Assembly (NCBI RefSeq): GCF_000147815.2
Contig: NC_015957.1
Coordinates: 9,238,001 to 9,302,000 of the forward strand
Length of the DNA: 64,000 bases
From: Streptomyces violaceusniger Tu 4113
Lineage (GTDB): Bacteria; Actinomycetota; Actinomycetes; Streptomycetales; Streptomycetaceae
Reading direction: 5' to 3'
Both the position numbers and the translations under genes were made by a program. The number at the start of each line of letters is the position of its first letter. The stretch's first letter is position 1. Positions 8,555-16,946 of the stretch are shown piece after piece. The notes beneath the pieces were generated by a model that was given only the letters and a program-made list of their open reading frames with translations, did no database searches and was not told the origin of the DNA.

Positions 8555-9438
8555 AACAGGCCGACGGCGGTGTCCACGGCGGTCTCGACGCTGCCCTCCG
8601 CCGGATAGAGCAGCGAGCGCCCGACGACCAGCCCCTGCACGGTGGGCAGACCCAGCGCCTTGCGCCACTTCTCGTACGCCTCCTCCTGGTCCTGCGGAGA
8701 CTTGCCCACGTCGCCGCCGAGCAACACCGCCGGCAGGGTGCTCGTCTCCATCACCGCCGCCATCTCGTCGGCGTCCGCGGTGACCGGCACCTTCAGCCAG
8801 GTGTAGGCGGAGGTTCCGGCGAGCCCGGAGGCGATGGCTATGGACTTGGTGACGGCCTCGGCGCTCAGGTCGTTGACGACCTTTCCGCCCGTGCGCCGGG
8901 AGATGAACGGCTCGACGAAGACGGGCAGCCGCCGCTCGGCCATCTCGTCGATGGCGCGGGCCGTGGTGACCATGGTGGTCAGCGAACCGGCGTCGTCGTA
9001 GTCGATGCGCAGCAGCAGCTTGCCGGCGTCGAAGCGCAGCCGGGTCAGGTCCTGGGGGCGGTGCCCGGTGAACCGGTCGTCGAGCTCGAACGAGGCCCCG
9101 GCGAGACCGCCACGGTTCATCGAGCCCATGACGACCTTGCCCTCGAGGGCGCCGAGCAGCAGCAGGTCCTCAAGGATGTCGGCGGTGGCGAGCACCCCGT
9201 CGACCCCGGGACGGGACAGCGCCACGCACAGCCGCTCCAGCAGCTCGACCCGGTTGGCCATGGCCAGCTTGTGGCCACCGACGGCGAGGGCGCCGCGCGC
9301 CGGGTGATCGGCGGCCACGATCATCAGACGGCCGCTGTCACCGATGAGGGGGCGGCGGACCCGGCGGTCGGCCGCCTCGGCGATGGCCTCCGGGTGGCGG
9401 CTCCGCACCGTCACAAGGTCCGAAATGCTGATACTCAA
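8551..9438 (-). CDS. Cgl0158-type (beta/alpha)8-barrel aldolase, probable 2-deoxy-5-keto-gluconate-6-phosphate aldolase
   Basis: A 295-residue TIM-barrel protein starting MSISISDLVTVRSRHPEAI. Barrel-strand segments include MIVAADHPARGAL, VDGVLATADILEDL, LLLRIDYDDAGS, PVFVEPFISRR, YTWLKVPV and AVLLGGDVGK. A Lys in the TWLKVPV strand is a candidate Schiff-base residue. The family is the deoxyribose-phosphate-aldolase-like group found in actinobacterial inositol clusters. Between iolC and iolB, it is the only candidate for cleaving DKG-6-phosphate to DHAP and malonate semialdehyde, the job of IolJ in Bacillus. The exact reaction is inferred from context. The start is preceded by AGGAGCAAC-type purine-rich sequence. 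Confidence 0.82.
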   Translation of the reverse strand: MSISISDLVTVRSRHPEAIAEAADRRVRRPLIGDSGRLMIVAADHPARGALAVGGHKLAMANRVELLERLCVALSRPGVDGVLATADILEDLLLLGALEGKVVMGSMNRGGLAGASFELDDRFTGHRPQDLTRLRFDAGKLLLRIDYDDAGSLTTMVTTARAIDEMAERRLPVFVEPFISRRTGGKVVNDLSAEAVTKSIAIASGLAGTSAYTWLKVPVTADADEMAAVMETSTLPAVLLGGDVGKSPQDQEEAYEKWRKALGLPTVQGLVVGRSLLYPAEGSVETAVDTAVGLL

Positions 9439-9459
9439 GGTGTTGCTCCTCCTTTTCGA

Positions 9460-9611
9460 GGCTCGGTTCGCCTCCGGGGCGCTCCAGTCGCTGTCGACGG
9501 TCGACCGTGCTCGGTCGCTCGTTCCTCGCTCCCTGCGCGCGCTCTCCCTTTCGACAGCGACGCGCCCCTTCGGCTCGCCCCCAGCTACCGCTGGGAGGTA
9601 CCCCCGGCCGG
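9460..9611. repeat. Copy 1 of a dispersed ~150-bp structured repeat, downstream of iolC
   Basis: This segment matches 23504-23653 over nearly its full length. An 18-bp stem is formed by 9476-9482 plus 9487-9497 pairing with 9551-9561 plus 9562-9568, with one 4-nt bulge (TCCA). A second hairpin is CCCAGC (9580-9585) with GCTGGG (9590-9595). In both copies the element lies just downstream of a minus-strand gene stop (58 nt here, 90 nt at 23653), in the same orientation relative to that gene. A 3'-UTR or termination role would fit. Confidence 0.9.
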
Positions 9612-9668
9612 TTCACGGGGACACCCCGTAACGATGGGCGCCCAACGGCCTTACCGCTGGGCCCTGGG

Positions 9669-10616
9669 TCAGCCCCCACCCAGCAGGGCCTCGACTTCCG
9701 CTTCCGTGGGCATCGCGGAGGAGCAGGCGAGGCGGGACGCGACGATGGCGCCCGCCGCGTTGGCGTACCGCATGACGCGCTCCACCGGCCAGCCGGAGAG
9801 CAGTCCGTGGCACAGGGCGCCGCCGAACGCGTCGCCCGCGCCGAGTCCGTTGACCACCTCGACCGGGACGGGCGGGACCTCCGCGGTGGTGCCGTCGCGG
9901 TGCACGGCGAGCACCCCGCGCGGGCCCTGTTTGACGATGGCCAGCTCCACGCCCGCGTCCAGCAGCGCCTGCGCACACGCCTTGGGCTCGCGCGCACCGG
10001 TGGCGATCTCGCATTCGTCCACGTTGCCGACGGCGACGGTCGCATGGCGCAGCGCCTCGGCGTAGAAGGGCCGCGCGGTGTCCGGGTCGGCCCAGAACAT
10101 CGGCCGCCAGTCGAGGTCGAAGACGGTGGTGCCGCTCTTGGCCCGGGCGGCGAGCGCGGCGAGGGTGCTGGTGCGGCTGGGCTCCTCGCTGAGCCCGGTG
10201 CCGGTCATCCAGAAGATCCGGGTGGCGCGGATGGCGTCGAGGTCCAGCTCATCGGAGTGGATCTCCAGATCGGGTGCCTTGGGGCGGCGGTAGAAGTACA
10301 GCGGGAAGTCGTCGGGCGGGAAGATCTCGCAGAAGGTGACCGGAGTGGGGTACTCCTCGACGGGGGTGACGAAACGGTCGTCCACCCCGAAGGCCCGCAG
10401 CTCCTGGTGGATGTAGTCGCCGAACGGATCCGCCCCGGTGCGGCTGATCACCGCGGAGCGGCGGCCGAAGCGGGCCGCGGAGACCGCGACATTGGTCGCC
10501 GAGCCGCCGAGAAACTTTCCGAACGATTCGACCTGCGGCAGTGGCACACCGGTCTGCAGCGGATACAGGTCCACTCCGATGCGGCCCATCGTGATCAGGT
10601 CGTACGGCTCACTCAT
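9669..10616 (-). CDS. iolC: 5-dehydro-2-deoxygluconokinase (IolC), PfkB family
   Basis: A 315-residue carbohydrate kinase that phosphorylates 2-deoxy-5-keto-D-gluconate with ATP. ATG 10616 (MSEPYDLITMGRIGVDLYP) is preferred over the longer frame because GAAGGGG lies just upstream. PfkB signatures are the N-terminal FLGGSATNVAVSAARFG and the C-terminal NGLGAGDAFGGALCHGLL, where GAGD is the anion hole and the Asp the catalytic base. The DLYPLQTG opening is typical of IolC. It is the first gene of the leftward arm, read from the divergent control region at 10.7 kb. Confidence 0.93.
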   Translation of the reverse strand: MSEPYDLITMGRIGVDLYPLQTGVPLPQVESFGKFLGGSATNVAVSAARFGRRSAVISRTGADPFGDYIHQELRAFGVDDRFVTPVEEYPTPVTFCEIFPPDDFPLYFYRRPKAPDLEIHSDELDLDAIRATRIFWMTGTGLSEEPSRTSTLAALAARAKSGTTVFDLDWRPMFWADPDTARPFYAEALRHATVAVGNVDECEIATGAREPKACAQALLDAGVELAIVKQGPRGVLAVHRDGTTAEVPPVPVEVVNGLGAGDAFGGALCHGLLSGWPVERVMRYANAAGAIVASRLACSSAMPTEAEVEALLGGG

Positions 10617-10710
10617 GCCTGCCCCTTCGGGAAAGACGCAGCTCAGGGTCTGGTGCACAGAGCTCCGGGAGGTGCCCCGGCCCTTCAGGTCTAGACGTGT
10701 CCCCCAGCCA

Positions 10711-10817
10711 CTGTCAAGGCTTTGTCCTTACATACTGACGTAATCATCCGGGGCCACGGGGGATGTTATCGCGTCGTTACGTCCAGATGAAATGTTGTCA
10801 TGACAAAGCCTTGACAG
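10711..10817. promoter_or_regulatory. Symmetric divergent control region of the inositol locus
   Basis: CTGTCAAGGCTTTGTC (10711-10726) and its perfect reverse complement (10802-10817) form a 16-bp inverted repeat 75 bp apart. Each arm carries an outward-facing TTGACA -35-like box. Leftward, TAGACC follows 18 nt after TTGACA, a good -10 for iolC; rightward, the weaker TTGGCT follows at the same spacing. Nested inside are GACGTAA (10737-10743) with TTACGTC (10777-10783), and the 12-bp palindrome TTGTCATGACAA (10795-10806). The likely binder is an inositol-responsive repressor, which is not encoded nearby. Confidence 0.8.
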
Positions 10818-10898
10818 AGGGCAGTCGCGGGGAGTTGGCTCCCGTTCTGCAACGGCCGTGCCAACTCGACGGACCTGCCTTGAGAGGTGCTGGAACGG

Positions 10899-11909
10899 AT
10901 GGACCTCAGACTCAATCGACACCGCAGAGCGGGCCTCGCCGCACTCGCCACCGCCGCCGTCCTGCTGGCAGCGGGCTGCAGCAGCCAGGGCGGCAAGAAG
11001 GCCCAGGAAGCCGGCTCCGGCATCGCGGCCGGCAAGGCCGACACCCCGCGGCTGAGGATCGCGATGATCACTCACGCGGCCCCCGGCGACACCTTCTGGG
11101 ACACCGTGCGCAAGGGCGCCAAGTCCGCGGCGGCCAAGGACAATGTCGACCTCGTCTACTCCAGCAACCCCAACGGAGCCGACCAGGCCAACCTGATCCA
11201 GAACGCGATCAACCAGAAGGTCGACGGCATCGCCGTCACCCTCGCCAAGCCCGACGCCATGAAGGGCGCGATAGCCAAGGCGAAGAAGGCCGGGATCCCG
11301 GTCGTCGCCTTCAACGCCGGACTCGAGCAGTGGAAGGACCTCGGCCTGCTGGAGTACTTCGGCCAGGACGAGAACATCGCGGGCCAGGCATTCGGCAAGC
11401 ATCTCAACGAGATCGGCGCCAAGCACAACATCTGCGTGATCCAGGAACAGGGCCATGTCGCCCTCGAAGCCCGCTGCGCGGGTGTGAAGAAGACCTTCAA
11501 GGGCAAGACGGACACCCTCTACGTCAACGGCACCGACATGCCGTCGGTCAAGTCGACCATCGCCGCGAAGCTCAAGCAGGATTCGAGCATCGACTACGTC
11601 GTCACCCTGGGCGCCCCGTTCGCCCTGACCGCCGTCCAGTCCGCCAAGGACGCGGGCGGCAAGGCCAAGGTCGCCACCTTCGACCTCAACAAGGACCTCG
11701 TCTCCGCCGTCCAGAGCGGCGATGTCCAGTTCGCCGTCGACCAGCAGCCCTATCTCCAGGGCTATCTGTCCATCGACTCCCTGTGGCTCTTCAAGAACAA
11801 CGGCAACTTCAGCGGCGGCGGGGAGAAGCCCGTGCTGACCGGGCCCGCGTTCGTCACCAAGGAGAACGTGGACACCATCGCCACGTTCGCCAAGAACGGA
11901 ACGCGGTGA
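10899..11909 (+). CDS. Sugar (probably inositol) ABC transporter substrate-binding lipoprotein
   Basis: A 336-residue lipoprotein. The signal peptide ends in the lipobox LLAAGC (Cys27 from ATG 10899; a GTG at 10887 is the alternative start). The mature part is a Peripla_BP_4-type ribose/inositol-binding protein: HAAPGDTFWDTVRKGA, VDLVYSSNPNGADQANLIQ, GIPVVAFNAG, VVTLGAPFALTAVQSA, VDQQPYLQGY. It delivers ligand to the adjacent permease and ATPase. It is the first gene of the rightward arm, 7 nt before the permease gene. Inositol as ligand is inferred from context. Confidence 0.88.
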   Translation: MDLRLNRHRRAGLAALATAAVLLAAGCSSQGGKKAQEAGSGIAAGKADTPRLRIAMITHAAPGDTFWDTVRKGAKSAAAKDNVDLVYSSNPNGADQANLIQNAINQKVDGIAVTLAKPDAMKGAIAKAKKAGIPVVAFNAGLEQWKDLGLLEYFGQDENIAGQAFGKHLNEIGAKHNICVIQEQGHVALEARCAGVKKTFKGKTDTLYVNGTDMPSVKSTIAAKLKQDSSIDYVVTLGAPFALTAVQSAKDAGGKAKVATFDLNKDLVSAVQSGDVQFAVDQQPYLQGYLSIDSLWLFKNNGNFSGGGEKPVLTGPAFVTKENVDTIATFAKNGTR

Positions 11910-11916
11910 CCCGGCC

Positions 11917-12987
11917 ATGACCCATACCGCCACCCCGGCGGCCGCCACCCCGCCCGCCTCCCCCGCGGCCCCGCCGAAGAGCCGCACCGCCGAGCGCTCG
12001 CTGGCCCGGCGGGCGCTGGCCCGCCCCGAGATCGGGGCGCTGGTCGCGGCCATCGGCGTCTATCTCTTCTTCTTCGTCGCCGCCCCCACCTTCCGCCAGG
12101 CCGACTCCTTCGCCACCGTCCTCTACCAGGCGTCCACCATGGGGATCATGGCGCTCGCCGTCTCCCTGCTGATGATCGGCGGTGAGTTCGACCTGTCGGC
12201 CGGGGTCGCGGTCACCAGCTCGGCGCTGACCGCGAGCATGCTCAGCTTCCAGCTCACCGCCAATGTGTGGGTGGGCGTGATCGTCGCTCTGCTGGTCTCG
12301 CTCGCCGTGGGGCTGATCAACGGACTGCTGCTGATCAAGACCGGGCTGCCCAGCTTCCTGGTCACCCTCGCCAGCTTCCTGATGCTGCAGGGCGCCAACC
12401 TGGCCATCACCAAGCTGCTGACCGACAATGTCGCCACCGACTCCATCACCGACATGGACGGCTTCGACCAGGCCAAGTCGCTCTTCGCCTCCGAGATCGA
12501 CGTCTTCGGCGTCGAGGTGAAGAGCACCGTGCTGTGGTGGCTGATCTTCGCCGCCATCGCCACCTGGGTGCTGCTGCGCACCAAGTTCGGCAACTGGATC
12601 TTCGCGGCCGGTGGTTCGAAGGAGAGCGCCCGGGCCGTGGGCGTACCGGTGAACCTCACCAAGATCGCCCTCTTTATGACGGTGGGCTTCGCGGCCTGGT
12701 TCGTCGGCATGCATCTGCTCTTCGAGTACAACACCGTGCAGGCCGGCGAGGGCGTCGGCAACGAGTTCTACTACATCATCGCGGCCGTGATCGGCGGCTG
12801 CCTGCTCACCGGCGGCTATGGCTCGGCGATCGGCGCGGTCCTCGGCGCCTTCATCTTCGGCATGGTCAACCAGGGCATCGTCTACGCCAACTGGAACCCC
12901 GACTGGTTCAAGTTCTTCGTCGGCGTGATGCTGCTGCTCGCGACCCTCGTCAATCTGTGGGTGCGCCGTCAGGCCGCCAGGAGGTGA
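11917..12987 (+). CDS. Ribose/inositol-type ABC transporter permease
   Basis: A 356-residue integral membrane protein of the BPD_transp_2 (RbsC-like) family. It has about ten hydrophobic segments after a proline/alanine-rich cytoplasmic N-terminus of about 40 residues. Typical features are MALAVSLLMIGGEFDLSAG (the conserved GGxDLS loop) near residue 85 and GGCLLTGGYGSAIGAVLGAF near residue 300. It starts 7 nt after the binding-protein gene. The stop is 5 nt before the ATPase start, with GGAGG inside its last codons. Confidence 0.9.
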   Translation: MTHTATPAAATPPASPAAPPKSRTAERSLARRALARPEIGALVAAIGVYLFFFVAAPTFRQADSFATVLYQASTMGIMALAVSLLMIGGEFDLSAGVAVTSSALTASMLSFQLTANVWVGVIVALLVSLAVGLINGLLLIKTGLPSFLVTLASFLMLQGANLAITKLLTDNVATDSITDMDGFDQAKSLFASEIDVFGVEVKSTVLWWLIFAAIATWVLLRTKFGNWIFAAGGSKESARAVGVPVNLTKIALFMTVGFAAWFVGMHLLFEYNTVQAGEGVGNEFYYIIAAVIGGCLLTGGYGSAIGAVLGAFIFGMVNQGIVYANWNPDWFKFFVGVMLLLATLVNLWVRRQAARR

Positions 12988-12992
12988 CCGTC

Positions 12993-13872
<880 letters not shown>

Positions 13873-13877
<5 letters not shown>

Positions 13878-13951
13878 CCGAACGCCTTCGCCCTGACAGG
13901 ACGCCATCCTCCGGATGCCTTTCCACTGACAAGACGTCCGAATGTCCTGAC
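13873..13951. repeat. Degenerate repeat series after the importer ATPase stop codon
   Basis: CCTGACCGAACGCC (13873-13886, containing the stop at 13875-13877), CCTGACAGGACGCC (13892-13905) and ACTGACAAGACGTC (13925-13938) are related units, followed by a fainter one at 13946. The copies are diverged and unevenly spaced, so this is weaker than the iolA and aldolase arrays. It is the same situation: a unit containing the gene's stop codon repeated into the spacer. Confidence 0.55.
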
Positions 13952-14039
13952 GAACTCTTGACGGCCGCCCGCCCGGCCGGTGAAGCTGCCCAAAACAGTA
14001 CGACGCGGGCACCCCAGCACACCGAGGAGACCCTCTGCC

Positions 14040-14960
14040 ATGACTGCCGACGCCTCCCCCGCACCCGCCCTGGACCGCATCCGGGTCGGCTCGGCCCCCG
14101 ACTCCTGGGGGGTCTGGTTCCCCGACGACGACCAGCAGGTCCCCTGGCAGCGCTTCCTCGACGAGGTCACGCAGGCCGGCTACCAGTGGATCGAGCTGGG
14201 TCCGTACGGCTATCTGCCGACCGACCCGGCCCGGCTCACCGAGGAGACCGCCCGGCGTGGCCTCACCGTCTCCGCGGGCACCATCTTCACCTCACTGCAC
14301 CGGGGCCCCGAGGTCTGGGACGCCACCTGGGAGCATGTCTCCCAGGTGGCCGAGCTGACCCGGGCGATGAACGCCAAGCACCTCGTGGTCATCCCCTCCT
14401 TCTGGCGGGACGACAAGACCGCCGAGCTGATCGAGCCCCCGACGCTCACCGCCGAGCAGTGGCGCCATCTGTCCACCGGGATGGAGCGGCTCGGCCGTGA
14501 GGTGCGGGAGCGCTTCGGGCTCGACATCGTCGTCCACCCGCATGCCGACACCCATATCGACACCGAGGAGAACGTGGCCCGCTTCCTGGACGCCACCGAC
14601 TCCGACCTGGTCAACCTCTGCCTGGACACCGGCCACTACGCCTACTGCGGCGGCGACAGCGTCAAGCTGATCGAGACCTACGGCGAGCGCATCGGCTATC
14701 TCCACCTCAAGCAGGTCGACCCGGAGATCCTCGCCGATGTGGTCAAGAACCAGGTGCCGTTCGGCCCCGCCGTGCAGCGCGGCGTCATGTGCGAACCCCC
14801 GAACGGCGTACCCGAGCTGGGGCCGGTCCTGACCGCGGCCCAGAAGCTGGATGTGGACCTGTTCGCCATCGTCGAGCAGGACATGTACCCCTGCCCGCCC
14901 GACCAGCCCTTCCCCATCGCCGAGCGCACCCGGCGCTTCCTGCACTCCTGCGGCGCCTGA
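14040..14960 (+). CDS. IolE-like inosose dehydratase (sugar phosphate isomerase/epimerase fold)
   Basis: A 306-residue xylose-isomerase-like TIM barrel. Start ATG 14040 has GAGGAGA about 9 nt upstream. Conserved pieces are [13 protein letters not shown] at the N-terminus, [42 protein letters not shown] and [13 protein letters not shown], which supply the likely metal-binding Glu, Asp and His residues. In the inositol pathway this family dehydrates 2-keto-myo-inositol to the trihydroxycyclohexanedione, and no other candidate is present in the cluster. An IolH- or IolI-type isomerase is the alternative. Confidence 0.78.
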   Translation: MTADASPAPALDRIRVGSAPDSWGVWFPDDDQQVPWQRFLDEVTQAGYQWIELGPYGYLPTDPARLTEETARRGLTVSAGTIFTSLHRGPEVWDATWEHVSQVAELTRAMNAKHLVVIPSFWRDDKTAELIEPPTLTAEQWRHLSTGMERLGREVRERFGLDIVVHPHADTHIDTEENVARFLDATDSDLVNLCLDTGHYAYCGGDSVKLIETYGERIGYLHLKQVDPEILADVVKNQVPFGPAVQRGVMCEPPNGVPELGPVLTAAQKLDVDLFAIVEQDMYPCPPDQPFPIAERTRRFLHSCGA

Positions 14961-15046
14961 CCTCCCTTCCGCCCCCACGGGCCGCTTTCGCCCCCACGGG
15001 GGCCGTCGAACCGTCCAGAGAGCAGAGAGAGAAGAGAGATCAGCCT

Positions 15047-16066
15047 ATGACGCAGCAGGGAACGCTCGGGGTCGCCGTCATCGGGACCGGCAAGATGGGC
15101 GCCGACCATGTCCGCCGCATCAACGAGGTGATCAGCGGCGCCCGGGTGGCCGCCGTGGTCGACATCGACGAGGCGCGGGCGAAGGCGGTCGCCGACACCG
15201 CCGACGGCTGTCAGGCGTTCACCGACCCGGCCGCCGCGATGGCCGCACCCGGCGTGGACGCGGTGCTGATCGCCTCGCCGGGACCCGCGCACGAGGCCGC
15301 GCTGCTCAGCGCGTTCGAGCGCGATCTGCCGGTGCTGTGCGAGAAGCCGCTCACCCCGGACTCCGCGTCCGCGCTGCGGGTGCTGGAGGCCGAGCAGAAG
15401 CTGGGCCACCGCCGGGTCCAGGTGGGCTTCATGCGCCGCTACGACACCGAGTTCATGAAGCTCAAGGCGCTGCTGGCCGGTGGTGAACTGGGCCGCCCGC
15501 TGCTGCTGCACTGCCGCCACCGCAACGCCTCGGTGCACTCGTACTTCACCAACGAGATGATGATCACCGACTCGGTGGTGCATGAGATGGACCAGTCGCG
15601 CTGGCTGCTGGAGCAGGAGATCACCGCGGTCACCGTGCTCAAGCCGACCCCCAGCTCGCTGTCCCCCGAGCCGCTCAGCGACCCCCAACTGGTGGTCTTC
15701 GAGACCACCGGCGGAGCGATCGTCGATGTGGAGATCTTCGCCACCTGCGGCTTCGGCTACCAGGTCCAGGCGGAGGCGGTCTGCGAACGGGGCACCGCCC
15801 GCGTCGGCGACGCCCACGGCATGCTGGTCAACCGGCCCGGCACCTGGGGCGGGGAGATCGCCCCCGACTTCGTGGCCCGCTTCGAGGAGGCGTACGACCG
15901 CGAGGTGCAGGCGTGGGTCGACGCCACCCGGCGCGGGGAGGTCGAGGGCCCCAGCGTCTGGGACGGCTATGCCGCGACCGCCGTCAGCGAGGCCGGTGTC
16001 CGGGCCCAGGCCACGGGTGAGCGCACGGCCGTCGAGATGATCGAACGCCCCGCGTTCTATAGCTGA
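15047..16066 (+). CDS. iolG: Inositol 2-dehydrogenase-type Gfo/Idh/MocA oxidoreductase
   Basis: A 339-residue NAD(P)-dependent dehydrogenase. The Rossmann motif is [17 protein letters not shown] at the N-terminus. CEKPLTPD carries the catalytic-site Lys typical of the family, and [11 protein letters not shown] and [14 protein letters not shown] hold the later active-site Asp and His. In this setting it most likely oxidises myo-inositol to scyllo-inosose, the first pathway step. It is the last gene of the rightward arm, 86 nt after the IolE-like gene, and is followed at once by a strong hairpin. Confidence 0.85.
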   Translation: MTQQGTLGVAVIGTGKMGADHVRRINEVISGARVAAVVDIDEARAKAVADTADGCQAFTDPAAAMAAPGVDAVLIASPGPAHEAALLSAFERDLPVLCEKPLTPDSASALRVLEAEQKLGHRRVQVGFMRRYDTEFMKLKALLAGGELGRPLLLHCRHRNASVHSYFTNEMMITDSVVHEMDQSRWLLEQEITAVTVLKPTPSSLSPEPLSDPQLVVFETTGGAIVDVEIFATCGFGYQVQAEAVCERGTARVGDAHGMLVNRPGTWGGEIAPDFVARFEEAYDREVQAWVDATRRGEVEGPSVWDGYAATAVSEAGVRAQATGERTAVEMIERPAFYS

Positions 16067-16084
16067 CGCCCCACCAACTGACCC

Positions 16085-16122
16085 ACAGCGGACCGGCCGT
16101 TTCCCCACGGCCGGTCCGCTGT
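16085..16122 (+). terminator. Strong hairpin downstream of iolG
   Basis: A perfect 16-bp stem: ACAGCGGACCGGCCGT (16085-16100), loop TTCCCC, and its complement (16107-16122). It begins 18 nt after the iolG stop. There is no U-tract, as is common in Streptomyces. It would end the rightward inositol transcript. Confidence 0.85.
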
Positions 16123-16339
16123 CGCCTGGGCAGCGGAGTCATCGTCCGGTGCGTCACTCGTACGTCACAGCCGTCACATCTCCACACGTCTACGTCACAG
16201 GTGCTCAACAGCCACTGGCCGCCCGTCGCTCAGCGTCGTTGACCCGGACACAGGCTGATGGAGCGTGAGCAGGCGCGCCGCGGCTCCCCCGACGGCCCAC
16301 TGGGCCGTGGCCGCGACGACCTGCGGAAGGGCATAAGAG

Positions 16340-16549
16340 ATGACCGACCGGAGGCTGTGGTCCTACAAGGAGATCGCCGCACATATCGGTGTGCAGACCG
16401 ACACCGTGCGGTCCTACCGCAAGCACGGCCTACTGCCGCCCCCCGATCTGGTGGAGGGCGGCAAGCCGTACTGGTACGCGGATACGATCCGCTCCTGGGT
16501 GGCCCGCAGACCCGGCAACCGCCGCGCCCGGCGGGACGCCAAGGATTAG
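16340..16549 (+). CDS. Small MerR/excisionase-like helix-turn-helix protein
   Basis: A 69-residue basic protein. Residues about 6-50 form a winged-helix/MerR-type DNA-binding domain (YKEIAAHIGVQTDTVRSYRK, then HGLLPPPDLVEGGKPYW), followed by an Arg-rich tail. This resembles AlpA/Xis-type factors and orphan HTH proteins. No integrase, attachment site or tRNA is seen nearby, so it may be a stand-alone regulator or a relic. The ribosome binding site is weak (AAGAG). The region upstream (16123-16339) holds two copies of TACGTCACAG about 31 bp apart and no other gene. Confidence 0.65.
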   Translation: MTDRRLWSYKEIAAHIGVQTDTVRSYRKHGLLPPPDLVEGGKPYWYADTIRSWVARRPGNRRARRDAKD

Positions 16550-16946
16550 CGGCGCGGGCGCCGTGGTGCCGTACCGTTCCTGTGGACTGAGCAGGAGTGA
16601 GCCTGTTCAGCCCCACGCCCCGAACGGTCTTGGGCGCACTGGTCCCCGGCGTACTCGACCCCGGGGCAGCGACACGGATCCTGTCCGTGGTCCGATCCCG
16701 GGAGGCCGGTTCCCTCACGACCTGGCCATGTGGATACGGCCAGAGGCGACGGGGAGGCCCCGAACCATCACTCCGGTGGAGCAGGGGCCCCGCACGCTGG
16801 CGCCCCACCCGGCATCCCAGATCGCACGATCACCGTAGCCCGAACGGCCCAGGCCAGCGCAAGCCCGGAAGTAGACCATCACGCGATCGAGTTAAACCGC
16901 CCTCATGCACGCTCTCCGGCGGGCAGTCGCCAACCCCCATGATCCG
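16550..16946. other. Spacer with no gene recognised
   Basis: About 400 bp between the small HTH gene and the convergent MmpL gene. A weak frame starts at GTG 16597 but encodes a proline/arginine-rich product that looks non-genuine and runs into the MmpL 3' end. No tRNA, repeat or clear hairpin was identified. Confidence 0.5.

Noticed and set aside
16340..16549. Integrated plasmid or prophage marked by the excisionase-like gene
   Set aside because: No integrase, replication gene, tRNA or attachment repeat was found in the surrounding sequence.
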